A stretch of 64,000 nt of DNA, from assembly GCA_009268125.1 (NCBI GenBank), contig WBOU01000006.1:257807-321806 (forward strand), read 5' to 3'. Each line of letters begins with the position of its first letter. Within the stretch, counting starts at the first letter, position 1. The translations under genes and the position numbers were made by a program. Positions 25,691 through 35,320 of this stretch are shown piece by piece. Origin of the DNA: Chloroflexia bacterium SDU3-3. GTDB taxonomy: Bacteria; Chloroflexota; Chloroflexia; Chloroflexales; Roseiflexaceae. The notes under the pieces are model-generated. The model searched no databases and had not been told where the DNA came from. It saw only the letters and a list, made by a program, of their open reading frames with translations.

Positions 25691-28600
25691 CTACTGCTTC
25701 GGGTGCAGCGGTCGCTGCGGCAGCGATGTCGTGTCAGCGCTCTTCAGTCGCAGACCGCTCGCGCTCACGCTGATCCCCGAGATATCCGCTCGGTTATTCG
25801 ACTCGTTGCTCTCAACGACAGCGCCTGTTTCCACACGCGTGCCATTCGTATCATCGCGGTTCCAGCTGTCGGCATACAGGTACGCGGTGGTGGTGCCTGC
25901 GGCCAAGGTGCCAATCCAGTTGCTATTCTGGGCAAAGTAGCTGCCCTCGTTCGAGGTGAGCGTGATGCTCGCCCCAGGCGCCAGGCCCTCCACATACCAG
26001 GCGAGGCCGTAGCACGGCTGCAGCAGCCCGCAGGTCTCGTTCCAGGGCAGGTTGGCCGCCGTCGGTGCAGCCGTCGGGTTCAGGTACAGGTCCACCCAGA
26101 AGCCGCCCGTCGTGGTCTGCCCATTGTTCGAGACCACCGCGCTAACCGCCACCGGATCACCAGCCTTTAGCGACATGGGCGTGATGGTGAACGCGGTCAC
26201 CACCAGATCGGCCGGATCGGTCGCGCGGGCCAGCAGCGGCAGGTACAGCAGGTGGATCGGCGTGCCCACGCCCTTGCAGGTGAGGGTGTAGGATACCTCG
26301 GGCTGGGCCGGGTCGTTGGTGGTCAGGGTCAGCGTCGCCGTCAGATCACCCTCGGCCTGCGGGCCGCATGACACCACCAAGGTCGATCCAGCAGCGCCAT
26401 CGGCGACAGTCAGCGGGAATGCCCCAGCGACGCTGAAGCTGCTAGCCTGCGCACCCGTCAGGGCGGTGGCAACCGATCCGCCCTTCAGGCCTACGATCAG
26501 ATCTGCCGTACCCACCTCGCTGATCATCAGGTCGCTTGTCGCCGTGGTATTGGCGGCCACATCGCCGAAGGCGATCGTGCCACCCACAGCAGGCGACGAG
26601 GCAAAGCCTGCCGTGGGCGTAGCGGTGCCATTGCAGGTGATATTGTAGGACACCGAGGGCAGCGTGGGGTCGTTGGTCGTGTAGGTCAGCACCTGGCTGT
26701 AGGGGCCAGCGGCGGTCGGCGAACATGTCACCGCCACCTGCGCGCTCGCGCCTGCCGCCACCGTGTAGGCCGAGGCGGGCGTGACGCCAAAGGGTGCAGC
26801 CACCGTCTCGGCAGGGGCGCTCACATTCAGCGTTGCGCTGCCGGTGTTGTTGACCGTGATCACCACGGTGTTGGAGGAGCCGATCACGCTTGAGATCGTC
26901 AGCGCACCAGCGGCGGGCGAGGAGCCGTACTTCGGGGCAACGCCCACGCCGGTCAGCTGGATGAGGTCGGGCGAGCTGGCCGCGTTGGTCTCAACCGAGA
27001 TCACACCCGTGCCCGCGCCCCCAACCGACGGCGTAAAGATCACGGTGATCGTGCACGATGCCCCAGCGGCCAGGGTGGCCGAACAGTCGCTGCTGACAGC
27101 GAAATCGGCATTGCTGGGCGGCACTAGGCCGGTGATCGAAAGCGTAGCATTGCCGCTATTGGTCAGAGTCACCGTCTTGGGCGGGCTGGCCACGCCGTAG
27201 GCCACCGAGCCGAAATCCAGCGAGGTCGGATTCAGCGTGACCGCCGGTGCCACCACAACGCCCTTGCCGGTGAGCGCTACGCCCACTGGCCGCGCGCTGG
27301 CGTTGCTATAGATCAGCGCCGAAAGATTAAAGTCGCCCGCCGAGGTCGGCGCGAATGTCACGGTGAAGGTGCAGCTCGATCCGGGGTTCAGCGTGAACGA
27401 GGTGCCGGTGCAGGTACCCGGTGTACCCTGGTAGGGGGCAGGGAAGGTCACATTCGTGACATTCAGCGGCGCGCCGCCGCTGCTGGTGATGGTAAATGTC
27501 TGGCTAGCGCTCACCGTATTCACGATCTGATCGCCAAAGGCCAGCGTTGTAGGGCTCAGCACAATCGCAGCATTCACACCAACACCAGCAAGATCCACGG
27601 TGTGGGGCGAGCCGCTCGCATCATCTGCGATGCTCAGTGTCGCGCTGCGTGCGCCCACCGCAGTGGGTTTGAAGGTGACATTGATCGTGCATGTCCCATG
27701 GGCTGCCACTGTCGCGCAGGTATTGGTCTGCGCGAAATCGCCAGGGTTGGTGCCAACAATCGTCACCGACGAGATGACCAGCGAGACATCGCTATCATTC
27801 GTCACGGTCACGCTCTGGGCGGTGGTAGTCTGGTTCAGGGTCTGCGTGCCGAAATCCAGCGAGTTTGTGCTCAGCAGCACGGCAGGGGCCGCGCCGGTGC
27901 CATCCAGAGTCACGGGCACCGAGGGGGTGTTGCTCGCATTGCTGACAATGGTGAGCGTACCCTGGGTGCGCGCACCAGTGCCGGTCGGGCGGAACGATAC
28001 GCTGATCGTACACGACGCCCCCGCAGCAAGCGTGGCGCCACATGTCTTCGTCGAAGTAAACTCGGGGTTGCCGGTGATATTGGTCGAGGTGAAGGTCAGC
28101 ACCGCATCGCCCGTGTTGGTGATGGTAACGACCTGGGCAGCGCTGGTCGTGTTCACCTTCTGGACACCAAACGTCAGAGCCGTAGGCGTCACCGAGATCG
28201 CCGGAGCGGTGCCCGTGCCGGTCAGGCTGATCTGCAGCGGGCTGGATGGCGCATCGCTCGGGACCGACAGCGTCGAGTTGATAGTACCTGTGGCCGGCGG
28301 GGTGAATGTGATACTTATTGTGCAGGTAGCGTTTACCGCCAGCGTCGCCCCATTACAGGTAGTGGAGGAAACCGCATAGCCAGCCGCGGAGAACGACCAA
28401 GACGAGGATGCCGACAGTACCACAGGCTGGGCACCGGTGTTCTTGAGGGTGACGGTTTTCGCCGCCGACGTGGTGCCCACGCGCTGGTTGCCGAAAGCAA
28501 GTGATGTGGGGGTGGCGGTCAGCTGTGGCGCCTGGATGGTGGTCACATCGGTCGCGGTGTTGGTGCCGCTCCCTGTCGTCACATCCACCTGCGATGTCAG

Positions 28601-28984
28601 CACCGTGCCATTATTGAGGCTCGGATCAATCTTGACCGTCACATAGAAGCGCGCCGTAGCGCCCGCAGCGATTGGCTGGGTGGTCCAGGTCAGATCTGCT
28701 GCGGTTGAGGCATCGGGCGCAGGCAGGGCACTTTGGAAGGTGATATTGGCCGGAAAAGTAAAAACAATAGAGGGTGTAACCGTGGGGCCTGAATTAACAA
28801 TTTTGATCGTATACGTAATTTCCTGATTCGACACCGCAGTGGCGGTGTTATCAGAAAGGGTAACATCCAAGTTTGGGTCGGGGGCGGCCCAGGCAGAGTG
28901 GCTCAGGAAAAATGTGCTTAATAGCGCAATAATCGCGGCCCAGCGCCAGCGTGCTGAAAGCATTCCACGGAAGGGTGTGTTCAT
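25691..28984 (-). CDS. Giant secreted ASH/choice-of-anchor-D repeat protein with DUF11 and CARDB-like ends
   Basis: A 1097-residue exported protein. After the signal peptide (about 15-34, ending SAWA) comes a DUF11-like domain (about 38-145). Then follow five clear ASH-type beta-sandwich repeats of about 100 residues, each with the signature SLxFGxQxVxTTSAxxxVTLTNTG and a CxATLAAGASCTIxVxFxPT element, plus two diverged ones. The C-terminal ~165 residues resemble a CARDB adhesion domain (DLVVTAFTITPMSLKAGDPVAVSAVVSNNG). A YLPLL motif precedes that domain. No membrane anchor is visible, so it is probably secreted or bound non-covalently. GGAGGAAG precedes the chosen ATG. It follows the signal of a surface filament or adhesin but its ligand is unknown. 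Confidence 0.8.
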   Translation of the reverse strand: MNTPFRGMLSARWRWAAIIALLSTFFLSHSAWAAPDPNLDVTLSDNTATAVSNQEITYTIKIVNSGPTVTPSIVFTFPANITFQSALPAPDASTAADLTWTTQPIAAGATARFYVTVKIDPSLNNGTVLTSQVDVTTGSGTNTATDVTTIQAPQLTATPTSLAFGNQRVGTTSAAKTVTLKNTGAQPVVLSASSSWSFSAAGYAVSSTTCNGATLAVNATCTISITFTPPATGTINSTLSVPSDAPSSPLQISLTGTGTAPAISVTPTALTFGVQKVNTTSAAQVVTITNTGDAVLTFTSTNITGNPEFTSTKTCGATLAAGASCTISVSFRPTGTGARTQGTLTIVSNASNTPSVPVTLDGTGAAPAVLLSTNSLDFGTQTLNQTTTAQSVTVTNDSDVSLVISSVTIVGTNPGDFAQTNTCATVAAHGTCTINVTFKPTAVGARSATLSIADDASGSPHTVDLAGVGVNAAIVLSPTTLAFGDQIVNTVSASQTFTITSSGGAPLNVTNVTFPAPYQGTPGTCTGTSFTLNPGSSCTFTVTFAPTSAGDFNLSALIYSNASARPVGVALTGKGVVVAPAVTLNPTSLDFGSVAYGVASPPKTVTLTNSGNATLSITGLVPPSNADFAVSSDCSATLAAGASCTITVIFTPSVGGAGTGVISVETNAASSPDLIQLTGVGVAPKYGSSPAAGALTISSVIGSSNTVVITVNNTGSATLNVSAPAETVAAPFGVTPASAYTVAAGASAQVAVTCSPTAAGPYSQVLTYTTNDPTLPSVSYNITCNGTATPTAGFASSPAVGGTIAFGDVAANTTATSDLMISEVGTADLIVGLKGGSVATALTGAQASSFSVAGAFPLTVADGAAGSTLVVSCGPQAEGDLTATLTLTTNDPAQPEVSYTLTCKGVGTPIHLLYLPLLARATDPADLVVTAFTITPMSLKAGDPVAVSAVVSNNGQTTTGGFWVDLYLNPTAAPTAANLPWNETCGLLQPCYGLAWYVEGLAPGASITLTSNEGSYFAQNSNWIGTLAAGTTTAYLYADSWNRDDTNGTRVETGAVVESNESNNRADISGISVSASGLRLKSADTTSLPQRPLHPKQ

Positions 28985-29398
28985 AGATGTGTCTTCCTCC
29001 AAGACAACATGTGACAGACGTGAGACCAGGACGGGGATGAAACGGCGAATGTCAGATCAAGGTATGGCCATTATGAATAGCCATCAAAACACATATGGGT
29101 TCCCCTAGTGCAGCAGGCTGTGACCGATACAGAGCCTCTATCTATTATTGTGCCATAACGTTACGGTATTACTAGTAGCAAGTTTAGCACAAATTGTAAT
29201 CATTCCGACATATGCTCATTTTCCCATCTACCATTTTAACGTCTTATTTACTATTATGCGCCACCAAACCGACAGATCCCGCATACAGCCACCGGACCAA
29301 TGTCTTATTGTTCCATAAAAACGCGGTTGTTACAATACAAAACGTTAGAAATACGGCACTACCGTATCTCAAACAGTCGCATCATAAGGATCATTGCC
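28985..29398. other. AT-richer divergent promoter region between the ASH-repeat protein and signal peptidase genes
   Basis: No gene is evident. The region is clearly less GC-rich than its neighbours. It contains a near-perfect palindrome CCATAACGTTACGG at 29153-29166 (12 of 14 bases symmetrical), a possible operator. Promoters for both divergent genes should be here, but I cannot assign them with confidence. Confidence 0.4.
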
Positions 29399-29995
29399 GT
29401 GTCGCACCTACCATCTCACACCACGCCGCGCAAGGTCATTCGTCCCTTCATACAGACCTGTATCCAATCCACACTGCTCTTTCTGCTGCTCACAACCTTC
29501 CTAGGGCGCTTTGTCATCCGCCAGACCAGCATGGAGCCAAACTTCCACGAAGGCCAGCGCGTGGTGGTAAGCAGGGTCGGCAGCCTCTGGAACGACATCT
29601 TCGTCGGCACAGCCCACGCAGCAGGCCAGCCCAGCCCCGACATCACCCTCTTTCAGCATGGGCAGATAGCGGTATTCTATGACACCCCTAGCCTCACTGG
29701 AGACCCGCTGATCAAACGAGTGATTGGCCTTCCGGGCGATACCATCAGCATCCAGGATGGGGCAATCTACCTTAATGGCCACAAACAAGCGGAGCCATAT
29801 CTTCACGGCGTAACCACCAGCTGCATCACCTCGTGTGGGCCATGGGTGCTTGGCGACGACGAGTATTTTATGCTCGGCGACAACCGGAGTGTCAGCCGCG
29901 ACTCGCGCAGCTTTGGGCCAGTGCCTGGGGGGCAAATCGTCGGGCGGGTTGTGTTAAAATACTGGCCACTCGAAAATGTTCAGTTCTTTCCCTAG
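29399..29995 (+). CDS. lepB: Signal peptidase I
   Basis: A 198-residue S26A family peptidase that cleaves Sec/Tat signal peptides outside the membrane. One N-terminal membrane segment (about 22-38) precedes the catalytic serine Ser44 in RQTSMEPNF and the general-base lysine Lys106 in PLIKRVIGLPGDTI. Box E GDNRSVSRDSRSFGPV is also present. The start chosen is GTG, nine bases after AAGGA; a longer in-frame ATG 33 codons upstream lies in AT-rich leader and lacks a site. The single membrane segment fits the short Gram-positive-like form. It stands alone. Confidence 0.93.
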   Translation: MSHLPSHTTPRKVIRPFIQTCIQSTLLFLLLTTFLGRFVIRQTSMEPNFHEGQRVVVSRVGSLWNDIFVGTAHAAGQPSPDITLFQHGQIAVFYDTPSLTGDPLIKRVIGLPGDTISIQDGAIYLNGHKQAEPYLHGVTTSCITSCGPWVLGDDEYFMLGDNRSVSRDSRSFGPVPGGQIVGRVVLKYWPLENVQFFP

Positions 29996-30097
29996 ACCAT
30001 AGCAAAACCGATCGTACCATACCCACACCGCAAAAGTGTAAACCAACCTATGTTCTCGCCATTACTAGATTGTGACGCAACCGGCATCGGCAGATTG

Positions 30098-30126
30098 TTG
30101 CCGAGCAGCCTTAATAGCCCTATAAT
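30098..30126 (+). promoter_or_regulatory. Sigma-70-type promoter of the kinase/phosphatase operon
   Basis: TTGCCG (30098-30103) and a consensus TATAAT (30121-30126) are separated by 17 bases. The start point would be near 30133, about 70 bases upstream of the kinase ATG. Confidence 0.75.
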
Positions 30127-30200
30127 AGCGGCTATGTGGCCGAAGTTCCCCGTGCGCACTCTAGTACTGCGACGAACTCGGCATTCCGCCGGAGGACCGC

Positions 30201-32165
30201 ATGCCGCTTATTAAGAAATCAGGAACCACCAAGAGCATTGGCGCAGCTGCACCGCCAGCCGAGCCAGCACCTGGTACCGCCGCCATCCCTGCCGCGCCCA
30301 GCGCGCCAGCCGCACCCACCATGCAGCCAGGGGTCATCCTCCAGGGGCGCTACCAGATCGAGAGCACGATCGGCATCGGCGGTATGAGCGTGGTCTACAA
30401 AGGCCGCGATCTCCGCTTCAAGGATGTGGTGCGCTCGTGCGCGATCAAAGAGATGTACCAGAGCGCGCCCGACTCCAACACGCGCCTGTTCAACCTGAAG
30501 AACTTCGAGCGCGAGGCCGGCCTGCTCGCCACCATCCAGCACCCTGCCACCCCCAAGGTCTACGATTTCTTTGAAGAGAATGGCCGCGTCTACCTGATCA
30601 TGGAGCTGGTGGCAGGCAAAGACCTTGAGAGTGTGCTCGATGAGGCCCACGGCCCCCTCCCCGAGGCCCGCGTGATCAGCTGGGCTATTCAGATCTGCGA
30701 TGTGCTGAGCTACCTGCATAGCCACGAGCCAGATCCGATCGTCTTCCGCGATCTCAAGCCATCAAATGCGATTGTCACCGCCGAAGACCGCATCGTGCTG
30801 ATCGACTTCGGCATCGCGCGCACGCTTGAGCGCACCGACCGCAAAGGCACCATGATCGGCACCGAGGGCTACTCGCCGCCCGAGCAGTACCGCGGCATGG
30901 CCGAGCCACGTGGCGACATCTATGCCCTTGGGGCCACCCTGCACCACCTGCTCACCAATACCGACCCGCGCCTGCAGACACCGTTCACCTTCCATGAGCG
31001 GCCGATTAACAAGTTCAACCCCGAGATCAACCCCAACCTTGAGGCGATCATCGAGCGGGCGCTGGCCTACGAGGCCGATCAGCGCTGGTCGTCGGCCAGC
31101 GAGATGAAGCAGGCGCTGCTTAGCCTGGGCGGCACGGTTGCGATGCCCAGCAGCAGTGCCCCCGCCGCCACAAAGGTGGCAGCAGCCACACGCAGCAGCG
31201 CCACCAAAGCCGAGGTGATCTGGGCATTCAAGGCAGAAGATGAGATCCGATCCTCGCCCTGTGTGGGCAATGGGATGGTCTTTATCGGCTGCTATGATAC
31301 CAACCTCTACGCGCTCGACGCCCTGCGCGGCGAGTTCCGCTGGAAGCACGCCACCGAAGGCGGGATCGCATCATCACCGGCTATCTGGCAAGATATCGTG
31401 ATCTTTGGATCGGAAGATGGTGGGGTCTACGCCCTTGAGCAGCGGCGCGGCAGCCATCGCTGGGCCTACCGCACCGGCAAGCCGGTGCGCTCCTCGCCCC
31501 GCGTCGAAGACCGCGTGATCTTTGTCGGCTCGGATGACCAGCATATGCACGCGATCGATGGCCTGCGTGGCACCGGGATCTGGAAATATCGCACCTGGAT
31601 GCCCATCCGCTCGTCGGCACGTGTGGCCAATGGCATGGTGTTCTTCGGCGGCAACGATGGCCATGTCTACAGCGTCGACATCCGCAACGGCGCGCTGAAG
31701 TGGAAACAGAAGACCCAACAGCCGATCATCTCATCGCCAGCCTTTGTCGATGGCCTCGTGATCGTCGGCTCGATGGATCAGAACATCTACGCGCTCGACT
31801 CCGAGGGCGGCTGGCCAGCCTGGAAGGTGCGCACCAATCACTATGTCAACTCCTCGCCCTTTGTGGCTGGCAACCGGGTCTATATCGGTGGGGTCGATGG
31901 CCTGATGTACGCGCTCGAAGTGAAGAATGGCCGCGCCGCCTGGAAGTTTGACACCGGCAGCCAGATCACATCCTCGCCCTATGTCGATGGTGGCCGGGTC
32001 TACTTCGGGGCGGTGGATGGCTATGTCTACTGCTTGGACGCCGCAACTGGCGACGTGATCTGGAAGCATACCACCGGCGGCCCTGTGGTCTCGTCACCTA
32101 CCGTGAACGAGGGCATTGTCTACGTCGGCTCAATGGATCATCACCTCTACGCACTGAAGGCGTGA
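30201..32165 (+). CDS. Serine/threonine protein kinase with C-terminal PQQ-like beta-propeller
   Basis: A 654-residue protein. After a Pro/Ala-rich N-terminus the kinase domain (about 50-315) has a Gly-rich loop GIGGMSVVY, Lys83 in CAIKEM, DFG at 202-204 and PPEQYRG. The catalytic loop reads F182-R-D184-LKPSN, with Phe replacing the usual His of HRD; the catalytic Asp and metal-binding Asn are kept, so activity is likely. Residues about 340-654 hold about eight PQQ-type blades (repeats of VxxGSxDxxxYALDxxxGxxxWK), a propeller likely to bind ligand or partner proteins. No membrane segment is visible. GGAGG precedes the ATG. It opens an operon with a PP2C phosphatase, VWA and FHA proteins. Confidence 0.92.
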   Translation: MPLIKKSGTTKSIGAAAPPAEPAPGTAAIPAAPSAPAAPTMQPGVILQGRYQIESTIGIGGMSVVYKGRDLRFKDVVRSCAIKEMYQSAPDSNTRLFNLKNFEREAGLLATIQHPATPKVYDFFEENGRVYLIMELVAGKDLESVLDEAHGPLPEARVISWAIQICDVLSYLHSHEPDPIVFRDLKPSNAIVTAEDRIVLIDFGIARTLERTDRKGTMIGTEGYSPPEQYRGMAEPRGDIYALGATLHHLLTNTDPRLQTPFTFHERPINKFNPEINPNLEAIIERALAYEADQRWSSASEMKQALLSLGGTVAMPSSSAPAATKVAAATRSSATKAEVIWAFKAEDEIRSSPCVGNGMVFIGCYDTNLYALDALRGEFRWKHATEGGIASSPAIWQDIVIFGSEDGGVYALEQRRGSHRWAYRTGKPVRSSPRVEDRVIFVGSDDQHMHAIDGLRGTGIWKYRTWMPIRSSARVANGMVFFGGNDGHVYSVDIRNGALKWKQKTQQPIISSPAFVDGLVIVGSMDQNIYALDSEGGWPAWKVRTNHYVNSSPFVAGNRVYIGGVDGLMYALEVKNGRAAWKFDTGSQITSSPYVDGGRVYFGAVDGYVYCLDAATGDVIWKHTTGGPVVSSPTVNEGIVYVGSMDHHLYALKA

Positions 32166-32179
32166 GGCAGACAAGCAGC

Positions 32180-32200
32180 GACCCCTAGCATATAGGGGTC
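32180..32200 (+). other. Short hairpin between the kinase and phosphatase genes
   Basis: GACCCCT pairs with AGGGGTC around seven bases. No T run follows, and the ribosome-binding site of the next gene is just downstream, so it is not a strong terminator. Confidence 0.5.
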
Positions 32201-32218
32201 ATGTGCGAGTAGGTGATA

Positions 32219-33337
32219 ATGCAGCACCCTGTTTTCAGCACAGACGAAACGGGCGCAGGGGGAGGCAACCCTGTGCCCCAGCCCGACGAGGCGCAGCCCC
32301 CAGCGGTTGAGGCTGCCGAGGCGCCACACCCCACAGCTGAGGCCGAAACCTCGTCGGTCGAGGCTGTCACGGCAACCTCGGCAGACGCACCCGATGACAC
32401 ATGGTGGCTAGAGAACCCTACAGCGGGCGAGCCACCGCCCACAGGCGACAGCCCCTACGCATCAGCAAGCAGCGACGAGAGCGCCATCACCACCCCGCTG
32501 CCCACGACTGCGCAGCCTGCCGATCTACCACCTGCCGCCGCACCCGCCGCGCCCTTCGAGCCGAGCGCCCACGGCCTAGCCTTTTCAGCCCAGCGTGATA
32601 TTGGGCAGATCCGCTCGATCAACCAAGATAGCGTGTTTGGCATGATCGCCACCGTGCCACGGGCCAGCGGCGATGTACCGATCGGCATCTTCATCGTGGC
32701 CGACGGGATGGGCGGGCACGACGGCGGCGAAATAGCCAGCAGGATGGCGATCAGCACCGCAGCCAACTCGCTCATAGCCGATCTGATCATCCCCGCGCTC
32801 GACGAGGCGATGACCGATTCTATCCAGAGCATGCTCACCAAAGCCCTGCAGGAGGCCAACCGTGCGATCTGGAATGCCGCCCAGACCAATGGCACCGACA
32901 TGGGCACCACCTGCACCGCCGCCCTGCTGATCGGCCACACCGTCTACATCGGCCATATCGGCGACTCGCGCGCCTACCTCGTGACGCCCGACCGCATGAA
33001 GCAGCTGACCAGCGACCACTCGGCGGTTGGGCGGCTGATCGAGCTTGGCCAGCTCAGCCCCGAGGACTCGCGCGAGCACCCCATGCGCTCGCACCTCTAC
33101 CGCACGGTGGGCCAGTCGCCCGAGGTCGCGGTCGACTATGACTACTTCCAGACAGGCGAGGCCAGCCACCTGCTGCTCTGCAGCGATGGGCTATGGAGCA
33201 TGCTCGATGACCCCGAGCTGCACCGCCTGATCAGCAGCACGATCTGGCCAGCCGACGCATGCCGGGCGCTGATTGCCCACGCCAACGCCGCCGGGGGCGA
33301 GGACAACATCTCCGCGATCGTGGTCTCGCTGGGCTAG
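32219..33337 (+). CDS. PP2C-family protein serine/threonine phosphatase
   Basis: A 372-residue protein. The first ~115 residues are a disordered Ala/Pro/Glu-rich extension. The rest is a PP2C domain with the metal ligands in RSINQDSVF, VADGMGGHDGGE, CSDGLWSML and GGEDNISAIVV, plus the TTCTAALLIGHTVYIGHIGDSRAYL core. It should reverse Ser/Thr phosphorylation made by the kinase encoded immediately upstream. The ATG was chosen because GAGTAGG is correctly spaced; a GTG two codons earlier is possible. The next gene follows after 15 bp. Confidence 0.94.
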   Translation: MQHPVFSTDETGAGGGNPVPQPDEAQPPAVEAAEAPHPTAEAETSSVEAVTATSADAPDDTWWLENPTAGEPPPTGDSPYASASSDESAITTPLPTTAQPADLPPAAAPAAPFEPSAHGLAFSAQRDIGQIRSINQDSVFGMIATVPRASGDVPIGIFIVADGMGGHDGGEIASRMAISTAANSLIADLIIPALDEAMTDSIQSMLTKALQEANRAIWNAAQTNGTDMGTTCTAALLIGHTVYIGHIGDSRAYLVTPDRMKQLTSDHSAVGRLIELGQLSPEDSREHPMRSHLYRTVGQSPEVAVDYDYFQTGEASHLLLCSDGLWSMLDDPELHRLISSTIWPADACRALIAHANAAGGEDNISAIVVSLG

Positions 33338-33352
33338 GGGAAGGGCAGCACC

Positions 33353-33877
33353 GTGAACATCGGCATTGTGTTCGCAGCCTTGCGCGCCCGCTGGTGGCTA
33401 CGCCACGCCGAGCTTGGTGGGGCGCGCATCCGTGTGTGGGGGCACCCGGTTGTCAAAAACCGCGGGCGGCTGCTGATCGCCAACCGCGTGCGCATCGAGT
33501 CGCGCATCACCCCTGTGGAGCTGGCGGTCGGCCCAGGCGGCACGCTTGAGATCGGCGAGAGCAGCTTTATCAACTATGGCTGCTCGATCGCCGCCACCGA
33601 GCGGATCAGCATTGGGCCACGGTGCAATATCGGCACCTACACCATCATCATGGACAACGACTTTCACCGGCTCGAGCCAGAGCGGCGCGAGGAGCGCCCA
33701 CCATCGGCACCGATCACGATAGGCGAAAATGTCTGGCTCGGTGCGCGGGTGACAATCCTACGCGGGGTGACGATCGGCGCAGGCAGCGTGATCGGCGCAG
33801 GCAGCGTGGTGTCGCGCGATATCCCGCCGCGCTCGCTCGCAGTTGGCATGCCAGCGCGGGTCATCCGCGAGCTCTAG
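33353..33877 (+). CDS. Left-handed beta-helix (hexapeptide) acyltransferase
   Basis: A 174-residue protein with hexapeptide repeats from about residue 60 to the end (ISIGPRCNIGTYT, then IGENVWLGARVTILRGVTIGAGSVIGAGSVVSRDIPPRS), in the MaaA/WbbJ/CysE superfamily. The family transfers acetyl or other acyl groups to sugars or amino groups using acyl-CoA. The AVGMPARVI end is typical of sugar O-acetyltransferases. It starts with GTG behind GGGGAAGGG, 15 bp after the phosphatase gene. Why an acyltransferase sits in a kinase/phosphatase operon is not obvious; it may modify an envelope glycan. Confidence 0.82.
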   Translation: MNIGIVFAALRARWWLRHAELGGARIRVWGHPVVKNRGRLLIANRVRIESRITPVELAVGPGGTLEIGESSFINYGCSIAATERISIGPRCNIGTYTIIMDNDFHRLEPERREERPPSAPITIGENVWLGARVTILRGVTIGAGSVIGAGSVVSRDIPPRSLAVGMPARVIREL

Positions 33878-34018
33878 CCGCCAGCTCATCCCGAATTGTC
33901 GTAATCATAGGGTATCACAATACCTTATCTCGTAGTATTATTCTTGTGAAGAAGGGCACAGCCCACAGGCATCCAACCGCTCGTTCTGGGCACTTGGTAG
34001 AATGTAGGATGTAGGTAT

Positions 34019-35293
34019 ATGGCTCCTGGAATCCGCCTTCAACGCACTCTCAGCCGTACCACCCTAGCTGCCAGCACCGAGCAGCAGCTGCTCTATGTGC
34101 TTGTTGAAGCGACGCCAGAGGGAATCCCCACCCAGGCACCCAAACTGCCGCTGAATCTGTGCCTGCTGATCGACCGCAGCTCATCGATGCGCGGCGAGCG
34201 GCTTCAGCAGGTAAAAGACGCCGCCAACAAAATTGTTGATCAGCTTGCGCAGGATGATTTCTTCTCGCTCGTCACCTTCAACGACCGTGCCGAAGTGGTG
34301 GTCTCCTGCCAGCGCGCCTCGCAGAAAGCCGAGCTGAAGCGCGCGATCAACAGCATCGAGGCCTCGGGCGGCACCGAGATGGCCACGGGTATGGCGGTGG
34401 CACTCCAAGAGATCCAGCGTGCGATGATGTCACGCGGTATCAGCCGCATCATGCTGCTGACCGATGGCCGAACCTATGGCGATGAAGCGCGCTGCGTCGA
34501 GATCGCGCGCCGCGCCCAAGATCGCAGCATCGGCATCACCGCGCTGGGCATCGGGGTCGAGTGGAACGAAGATCTGCTGGAGACCATGACCGCCCGCGAG
34601 AATAGCCGCGCCCAGTACATCCTCTCAGCCAGCGATATCAGCCAGGTATTCAGCGAAGAGCTACATCGGCTGCACTCGATCTTCGCGCAGCGCGTGACGA
34701 TGAGCGCGGCCCTACGCCCAGGCGGCATGCTGCGCGCCGCCGACCGGGTGCGCCCCTTCATCGCGCCGATCACGATCAGCGAGGAAAGCGAGCGCCGCTG
34801 GACCGGCAGCCTGGGCGACTGGCCCGGCTCGGATGCACACAGCATCCTGCTGGAGGTGGTGGTGCCGCCGCTGGAGGTGGGCGACCACGCGCTGCTCAAG
34901 CTGGGCCTACGCTACGACCTGCCCGCCGCCAACGCCCGCGACCAAGTGAGCGAGGATGTGGTGCGCATCAGCATACGCCCCGAGGCCGAGGTGGCCACCG
35001 AGGTTGACCCGCTGGTAAAACACTGGCTGGAGCGCCTGGTAGCCTATCGGCTGCAGTCAAGCGCATGGACCGATCTAGAGGCGGGGCGGATTGAGGAGGC
35101 AACCAAGCGGCTGCAGATGGCAGGCACGCGCCTGTTTGAGGCCGGTGAGCGCGAGCTGGCACGCACCATTCAAGAAGAGGCCACCCGCCTGCTGCGCAGC
35201 GGGGCCGCCAGCGACGAGGGACGAAAACGCATTCGCTTTGGCACTCGCGGCCTGATCGGCAGCCCAACGGAAGAGCAACCCCTAGAACACTGA
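34019..35293 (+). CDS. VWA domain protein of the kinase/phosphatase operon
   Basis: A 424-residue soluble protein without signal peptide. The von Willebrand A domain (about 45-225) has the metal site D52-R-S54-S-S56 and the later TDGRTYGD element. The region after it (about 240-335) forms a beta-rich domain as in other cytoplasmic VWA proteins, and the C-terminal ~80 residues are helical with tetratricopeptide-like spacing. VWA proteins of this layout are often partners of Ser/Thr kinases and FHA proteins. It is 141 bp downstream of the acyltransferase and followed after 27 bp by the FHA gene. Confidence 0.85.
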   Translation: MAPGIRLQRTLSRTTLAASTEQQLLYVLVEATPEGIPTQAPKLPLNLCLLIDRSSSMRGERLQQVKDAANKIVDQLAQDDFFSLVTFNDRAEVVVSCQRASQKAELKRAINSIEASGGTEMATGMAVALQEIQRAMMSRGISRIMLLTDGRTYGDEARCVEIARRAQDRSIGITALGIGVEWNEDLLETMTARENSRAQYILSASDISQVFSEELHRLHSIFAQRVTMSAALRPGGMLRAADRVRPFIAPITISEESERRWTGSLGDWPGSDAHSILLEVVVPPLEVGDHALLKLGLRYDLPAANARDQVSEDVVRISIRPEAEVATEVDPLVKHWLERLVAYRLQSSAWTDLEAGRIEEATKRLQMAGTRLFEAGERELARTIQEEATRLLRSGAASDEGRKRIRFGTRGLIGSPTEEQPLEH

Positions 35294-35320
35294 CCCTCAC
35301 GCGATGAGAGAACTGGTGCT

